NCBI GenBank assembly: GCA_000611775.1
Contig: KK106981.1
Span: 8,541,431-8,605,430, forward strand
Direction: 5' to 3'
Source of the DNA: Umbilicaria muhlenbergii
Lineage: Eukaryota; Ascomycota; Lecanoromycetes; Umbilicariales; Umbilicariaceae
Length of the DNA: 64,000 nucleotides
The notes under the pieces are model-generated. The model saw nothing but the letters and a program-made list of their open reading frames with translations. It had not been told where the DNA came from and ran no database searches. Of the stretch, positions 56,469-64,000 are shown piece after piece. Numbering within the stretch: the stretch's first letter is position 1; the number at the start of each line of letters is the position of its first letter. Both the position numbers and the translations under genes were made by a program.

Positions 56469-57100
56469 GGTGAGCCTGTACTACTCCGAGTAGAGGTAAG
56501 GTAGACCAGAGCCTGGAGGCCTGTCCTTTGTCGCGTGGAAAGTAAAGTAAATCGTGTCTGTGCTTTGCTGCCCCCCCCTGCAAATGCCAGTCAAAGTCGA
56601 GCGGGTTAAGACTCGGGACTTGGTCTGGCGTCGAACGAAGAGAATTCTTGATCCGAGTGCAGCGATGATACTAGTCGAGGTACTTCGGTACCTCTGGGGA
56701 AGACTGCTGCAATACGATGCCAGAGTAACAATAACAAATCCCCACGATCCGTGACCCGGGACCGTGACCCGTGGGTGTGCCGGTGCTCTGGTACCTCGTC
56801 CAGCCAGAGGACAGTGGACGGACGGGACTCGTGCCAAGAGATCCGGGAGCAGAAAGAAGAGAAGCAGAGATCAAGAATCAGGAATCAGGCGTGCAGGATG
56901 GCGAGAGGCGCGTTATGGAGGACAGCCCGAGGAAGGATGCTGTCGTTGCACCGAGGACGGCGGCGGCGCACGGCGGGACTTTGTACAACAACAGAAGCCG
57001 CCCAGCTGCGTTTGCTGCAGCAGAGGCGCCTTGAGGCTGGACACTACTGCGGAGGGCGGTGATTTGGCACAAGCGGCACAACAACTGGCATAACTAGCAT

Positions 57101-57128
57101 AAATCATCAATCATCAATCATCAATCAT
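57101..57128 (+). repeat. Heptamer repeat (AATCATC)n
   Basis: About four tandem AATCATC units in non-coding DNA. Confidence 0.8.
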
Positions 57129-59618
57129 AACTCATGGAAATGGGGGATCGGGCTAACGTGAAATGGCCATTCGAGCCATTCCGATTTGCGGGCAGCTCGG
57201 CAATTCCCCAAACTTTCGCCTAATCCTACGAGGTCCTCGTATGGTCGAGAGAGCGAGATGCAGCGGCACCACCTTCGACTTCGAGCTATCCCCGACCCCC
57301 TCCCTTACCTTATTCCGCTGCTACCGACCGATCTTGGCTTCGTTGTGACCCTAGCTGCCGAGATAGGAACTGAGATAGGACTCTCGCTCCATACCTACTC
57401 CGACCTGGCCGTACACCGTGGGCTCTATGAGGTCTCATACAGCTCGGCGAGTCAGCGGCCTACTCAGTGAGGTCGAATGAGGGCAATGCGGTTAGTACAG
57501 TAAGGCTGCGTCTGCGTGTCATGGGAAAACGGGCTTCAAGGGTCAGCATGGCAGCCCAGAGATTCAACCTCCACCACACGTCTCGCGCCGAAGCAATGCA
57601 ATGCACGTCAATCTTCACTGCGCCGGGCACGGAGTCCATGTTTGCATTTGTCAGCAGGCGACTCGTACACTATCATCCGATGCACTTCTTCTCCAACACA
57701 CCTGCACCTCAGTGCATGCGAGTCGATGTGTTGGCCCTGCTTCTTATCTCGTCTTGCATGTCCCCATGGCGGTCACAAACAGAGTTCCCCTCCAGACAAC
57801 TGCTACCTTGGTGGCGATATCTTGTTGCGGTTAAAGTCAACGACGGAGGCGCTTCCGTGCAAGACGAACCTGGATGCTCGCCATCGAGACCTTCGACGCA
57901 TTGACGATACAATGTTCGACTTGCCACTCCTGTTCAAGCATTCGCAATATTCGAGCCTTTTCTCCTCTGTGGTCGAGATTGCCACAATTACTGTCTTACG
58001 CCAGGTCACCGCTGAGTGAAGTCGCAAGACATTGAGAACGCTACTTTCTCCATCTGCGCCGGAGAGGGTCCGTGAAAAAAACACGAAGCGTAACGAAGAC
58101 CAATACAGGTGTCCCATGCGTCTCTTCCTTGCTATCTGTATCTGTTACATAGCTTAGGCCTTCCCCTGACCGCTCATCTCACCCCATCATCGAAACTGGG
58201 CAAATTGTCTCATCCGCACAATTGCACCTCATCTCACAGACTCGGGCCCCGCCGGGCACTGTTTCTCCTGTACGCAGGGAGTCGTAAGTCCGGGCACTGT
58301 ATTGCAGTTATAAATATGGATACGGTGTTGGCGCTAGGTTTGACGTTCGCATTGTTGTTCGGATCTTGGTCGTTGTGAGGATGATCAGTCATCGTGAAAG
58401 GTCGCGAACATCGTTCAACACAGCACATTAGCTCTTGTCGGTGACTATTGGGATGAGTCGAGGAATACGGGATTTTAGGCAGTGCTTGAGAGAGTGTACG
58501 AGGGCCGTAGAAGCTAGGGAGGTATCTAGTAGACAGCAATAACAACTGGAATTGTATACTTGGTCATGTCCATAGACTTTGTTTCAGCCCCACTGTGGCC
58601 TGGCGACATCGAGGTCGAGACCACTGTCAGGAATGTACGCACAGAAACGGCGGCCATCGTGTAAGTGCCAATCTTGGACAAGAGCATTCAGAGGACCACC
58701 AGCAGCAATCAAAAATGTAAAGGAATTTCAGCGACAATGTGAGGGCGCAGACTATTCGTCTTGAATACTCCATCCATTTCGCTGTCAAGATATCAAGGGG
58801 TCCCACTCCCCGACCTGACAGCTACCACTTAATTCGATTGCGCGTCCCGCTGGGGACCTCCATAGCAATACCCAGCGGAAGCAATCTCTGCAAATCCATA
58901 GTGTGAAGATCATACAAATCAACTCAGTCATCAAAAGCTTTCTTGTATGTCGAGGACTCGAGGAGACCCCAGGCGGAAGATGGCAGTCACTACTGTTTCG
59001 CTGCTGAGGATACCCCGGATATCTCTGCTCCAAATCCGCTACGTTGTTCGATGGTCCATTTGATGGCCACTCGTTTTGTCTGTCCCGCACCCAATTGGTA
59101 CAGGTGCACACACGTCGCGGTGTTCTTGAGGACGTGCTGCCTGTGCTCCCAACCAACGCACCCATGTAGAGATGACGTGGGGACCGATTGACGAACCACA
59201 GCCCTTCGTGCCTGATTCTGCCCATACTATGCGACTGCGCCAGAGTCCTGAATCATTTGACCTGTCCTGCCGTTGAATGATGCCCGACGCTCCCGAGACC
59301 TCAGACTCGGCCCAGGGAAGCGCGGATAAACCTCGGGGTCGCATCGCCGTACCTGTCCAGGACGTGAGATCAACAAAGGGGATCCAGGTACCCCAGACAC
59401 GGCAATGTGTTGATCAGCCCTGGACGAAGTCGATCATTAAGGTACCTTATCAAATTCTGATCCCCTGCTTTCCGTGTTCCCGCCCACGCCGCGTTCGCAG
59501 GCACGCTTTGGGCATGCTCGGTTTTTCTTGGATTTCGATTTCGGTTCTAGCGCCGACGCCAGCCCGAGATAGACTCCCGCAACCTTGGAAACACCCTCCA
59601 AGGGACCAAAACGAGATT

Positions 59619-59660
59619 GACACGACCGACACGACCGACACGACCGACACGACCGACACG
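59619..59660 (+). repeat. 9-bp tandem repeat GACACGACC in the HOG1 leader
   Basis: Four full GACACGACC units and a partial fifth, ending 110 bp upstream of the HOG1 start codon, hence probably in the 5' untranslated region or core promoter. Confidence 0.9.
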
Positions 59661-59769
59661 CACGAGAGCCGCCTCGACCATCCGTCCTCTTCCCTTCTCA
59701 TCGTGCTGCTGCTTCATCTCTTCTTCTCCTCGCCATCTCTTGCCTGACGACTTCCAGACTCTCGCCAAG

Positions 59770-61294
<1,525 letters not shown>

Positions 61295-61789
61295 CAGGGC
61301 AGACTTCTCAGGAATCTCTGGGGCTGGATCTCCTTGAATTTCCTATGGCGTACAATGATTGCGATGGCTTGGCTTGCGCGTTTTCTCGATACACTACCAT
61401 GGTGCTCTCATGCGCCTGTGGGCAGGCACGACGACATGCTCCTTGCCTGAGTCTCCAGATATCTCAACATGCTCCGGGCAGGTACACGAGGGGGATAGGG
61501 GATAGAGGCAAGGGACCGCAGCGACTTAGGATAGTTGAGCAGTGTCACTAGAAATTCCAAAGGCCTTGTACACTAGCCAAGTACTTATAAATTTCTTCGA
61601 CCGTTTCGCTCGCCGGCATCGTCCAGGGATGTAGCGCATATCGGCTACTTTAACGAGAAGGCATCGTAGGGTTGTGGTTCCACGTCAGTATGCCTATAAA
61701 CCCTACGCCCCCCTTCTGCATGTAATCCCAAATGCAATCCCTTTACGAGGTCGCTCTTCGTTTGCCGCTGTTGTCCCATACAGTCCAGA
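61295..61789. other. Intergenic region, HOG1 terminator and AVL9 promoter
   Basis: About 500 bp between two plus-strand genes. No gene or RNA recognised. Confidence 0.6.
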
Positions 61790-64000
61790 ATGAGCTCTGG
61801 GAGTAGCTTCAAGCCTGTCGTTTGCGTTGTTGGCTTCCATCACGCAAAGTATGTGGAACTCCCCACAAGACCCCAAGGGGCATGTTGCTAAGCGCTTCTG
61901 CTAGGGGCCCTGAAATAGAAAGCTGGTTTGGTGTGAACGATGGCCATGATCCTGCAACAGACAATGACTGGTCTTTCCTGCCCTTCATGGCCCTGTCTGA
62001 TGGCGCTCATACGTACTGTATCCCCCCCATCCCAGATACTACAGGTGCTGACTACGAAAGCAGGACCACCGAAGACTTCTCCTACTTCACCCTCCTCCGT
62101 CGGCAGACCTCGACGCAAGCTGCTACGTCCCTCTTCGGTATATCATGTACGCGGCAAATGGATGCCAACGAGCTGCTGAAGCGTCCGGCGGATGTGACAA
62201 GGAGTACCGTGCAAAAGGCGGTGGTGGTGATTGCAGACAGTCCACAACATTTTGGGCATCTGAGAGAAAAGTTGTCGATGGTCACAGGGGCATGGTTTGC
62301 GCAGAGGTAAAGTCCCTGAGGCAACGTATGGGAAGCGCATCGGAGATGCTGATGCATGGGAAGGGACTTTACGGATGTAGAGATACTTAAGGTCGGTGAG
62401 TGCGATGGGCGAACCACTGCACAAAGTGTCTTACAAGGTGCAGCAATTCCAGGAAAGCCTGTCGAGCAGCTTGCAGGATGCAGAAGACGACCGAGATCAG
62501 TATCTGGGTATGTTTTCAAACGAATGACCAGAGATGCATGGGACTCATTAGAAGCAGGACTCTCTCTTCGAGAACTCATCCACGAGTTCAAACATCAGAC
62601 TTTAGTGCTTTTCAAGTGCTGCTTGCTACAACCTAAGGTTCACAAGATGTACTCCGTCACTTGTGATCTGCTTCTAATACGGGCAGATGCTGTTCTTCGG
62701 GTCTCGATGCGAGCGACTGTGCATGATGCAATTCTCTCTTGTTTCTCTTATACCTGGTCTGATACGCAAGCTCGAAGATTGCGCCGATCCCGATCTGGAC
62801 AACAATGAGAAGAACATGGTCACGCCAACATCGCTAAAATCAAGTGAACGAAGCTCCTGTACTATTCCTACAAACTGATAGCTTGAATTCTGGCTGATCC
62901 TTGACGTAGTGTTATCATATATGGGCCTACCACTGCAGTTATTTGGAAAGGTGGGTGGCTTGTATGCCCTACTATGCACCTATATACTAACGGTGGACAC
63001 TAGGGCAGTCTTTTCGGACCTTACACGCCCCTCCAGCAGCTTGACGTACTCGCCGACTATGGAACCAAGTCATACATAGTCGGCTCAACAAACTCCCTTC
63101 TTCTGCAACAGAAAGACAGGCATAGTGATATACTTATCAATGTACGGAGGGCAATCTCCTTCCCAGCGATCAAGATACTAATTTCTTGAGCATAGCTTGA
63201 CGAGAGCACTATTAACATTACGTCCGCCTCTCTACGCTCCGCTCTAGTCCTCTCCGTCGCCGATCGACGCTGGATCGACTTCCTCACCCAAACAATCGCC
63301 GACACATGGGACGAACAGAACCCCAGCCGGCCCAAATCAATGGGGTACATGGGTTCCGAAGAATTCATTCGCCTCCAATTCGAAGAGTATCTACTCGCCC
63401 TCCTTTCCTCCGTGAAGTATCACCTCTACCTACACAAACCCCCCACCTCCGTTCCCTTCGCTCCCAAAGACACCCTCACGGACGTCGAAGGCGATCCCGC
63501 CCTCGATTTCAACATCGACTGGATTGACGCCTGGCGCGCCACGCCCAACTTCGCCCTCTTTAACAAACACACCGACAGCCACCTGTTCGACATCGTCGAG
63601 CCCAGGCACCCCACCGCCGGCAACCTCACCATCGAAGACGTCCAGCGCCGCCTCGCGCAGCAGGTTGCGGAACTACACCTCGACGAACGCCTCGCCACCA
63701 GCAAGGAAGTCCTGAACAAACACCTCACGACCGGGCAGAAGAAAGTCTCGACGGCGTTCAACAACCTCTGGGCCGACATCGAAGTCATGCGCGAAGCCCA
63801 GCGCAAACGTCACGAGGAGCAGAAAGCCGCCAACCTCGCGGCCGCCGCCGCGGACAACGGCACCGCAGCGTCCGCGTCGGAGAAAACCACCGCCGTCGTG
63901 CCTCGGTTCGCGCGCGCCCCGGATCTGTCGCACGCGCAGGCGGCCGTCGGCGCGGCGGGGCAGAAGGCCGGGGCGTACATTTCGTCGTGGGGCGCGTGGG
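61790..64000 (+). CDS. AVL9: Avl9-family late secretory transport protein, 3' part outside window
   Basis: DENN-related protein needed for late exocytic traffic from the Golgi in yeast. Exons 61790-61848, 61905-62012, 62064-62306, 62364-62391, about 62438-62507, 62558-62637, 62687-62858, 62910-62950, 63004-63141 and 63196 to beyond 64000 keep phase. Landmarks: KPVVCVVGFHHAKGPEIESW at the N-terminus, WSFLPFMALSDGAHTTEDFS, LSLRELIHEFKHQTLVLFK, YMGLPLQLFGKGSLFGPYTP, and LDVLADYGTKSYIVGSTNSL. The region after about residue 420 includes FALFNKHTDSHLF and then an Arg/Glu/Ala-rich helical part. The exon 5 acceptor may be shifted by six bases. The reading frame is open at the window edge, so the C-terminus is unseen. 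Confidence 0.9.

Larger units (their letters stand above)
55540..59769. other. Long divergent spacer between the G-alpha and HOG1 genes
   Basis: About 4.2 kb without a supported gene. It carries short tandem repeats listed separately (56341-56379, 56418-56468, 57101-57128, 59619-59660). Many small frames overlap on both strands without motifs. It should contain both promoters and 5' leaders. Confidence 0.6.

Overview
The window is nuclear DNA of a filamentous ascomycete. Short GT..AG introns (mostly 46-66 bp) with CTRAC-type branch sites, a head-to-head pair of myosin-motor chitin synthases, a Hog1-type MAP kinase and a group III G-alpha subunit point to Pezizomycotina. The overall style fits Dothideomycetes, but that placement is inference. 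All exon coordinates below were worked out by hand from splice signals, frame and family similarity.

Layout. (1) 1-1507: 5' three quarters of a cytochrome P450 on the minus strand, running off the left edge. (2) 2344-15254: two large chitin synthases transcribed apart from a shared 1.6-kb promoter; the left one (class VII, csmB type) lacks the myosin P-loop and the right one (class V, csmA type) keeps it. (3) 15255-39571: a loose, gene-poor accessory stretch. It holds a tRNA-Leu(AAG) gene with two interruptions, a HExxH protein with a nuclear-type basic tail and a CaaX-like end, a thiamine-diphosphate enzyme, a diverged tandem array, an SNF2 helicase relic, two copies of a DEDDh-nuclease-like gene, a secreted type-B carboxylesterase and a broken fucose-lectin gene. 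(4) 39572-64000: a dense conserved block with a multi-KH RNA-binding protein, a CCCH zinc-finger protein, an Sdt1-type pyrimidine 5'-nucleotidase, glycogen phosphorylase (9 introns), a G-alpha subunit, HOG1 and the 5' part of AVL9.

Functional links. The chitin synthases build the hyphal wall. The G-alpha subunit (cAMP signalling), Hog1 (osmotic and general stress) and glycogen phosphorylase (reserve mobilisation, classically downstream of cAMP/PKA) are physically close, but nothing here shows joint control. Avl9 serves late secretory traffic, the route that delivers wall synthases.

The most unusual element is the tRNA-Leu(AAG) gene. Besides a normal anticodon-loop intron of about 25 nt, its D-loop is split by a 58-bp insert that begins GTAAGT, ends ACACAG and carries a TTAAC branch-like site. 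It therefore looks like a spliceosomal intron inside an RNA polymerase III gene with intact A and B boxes.
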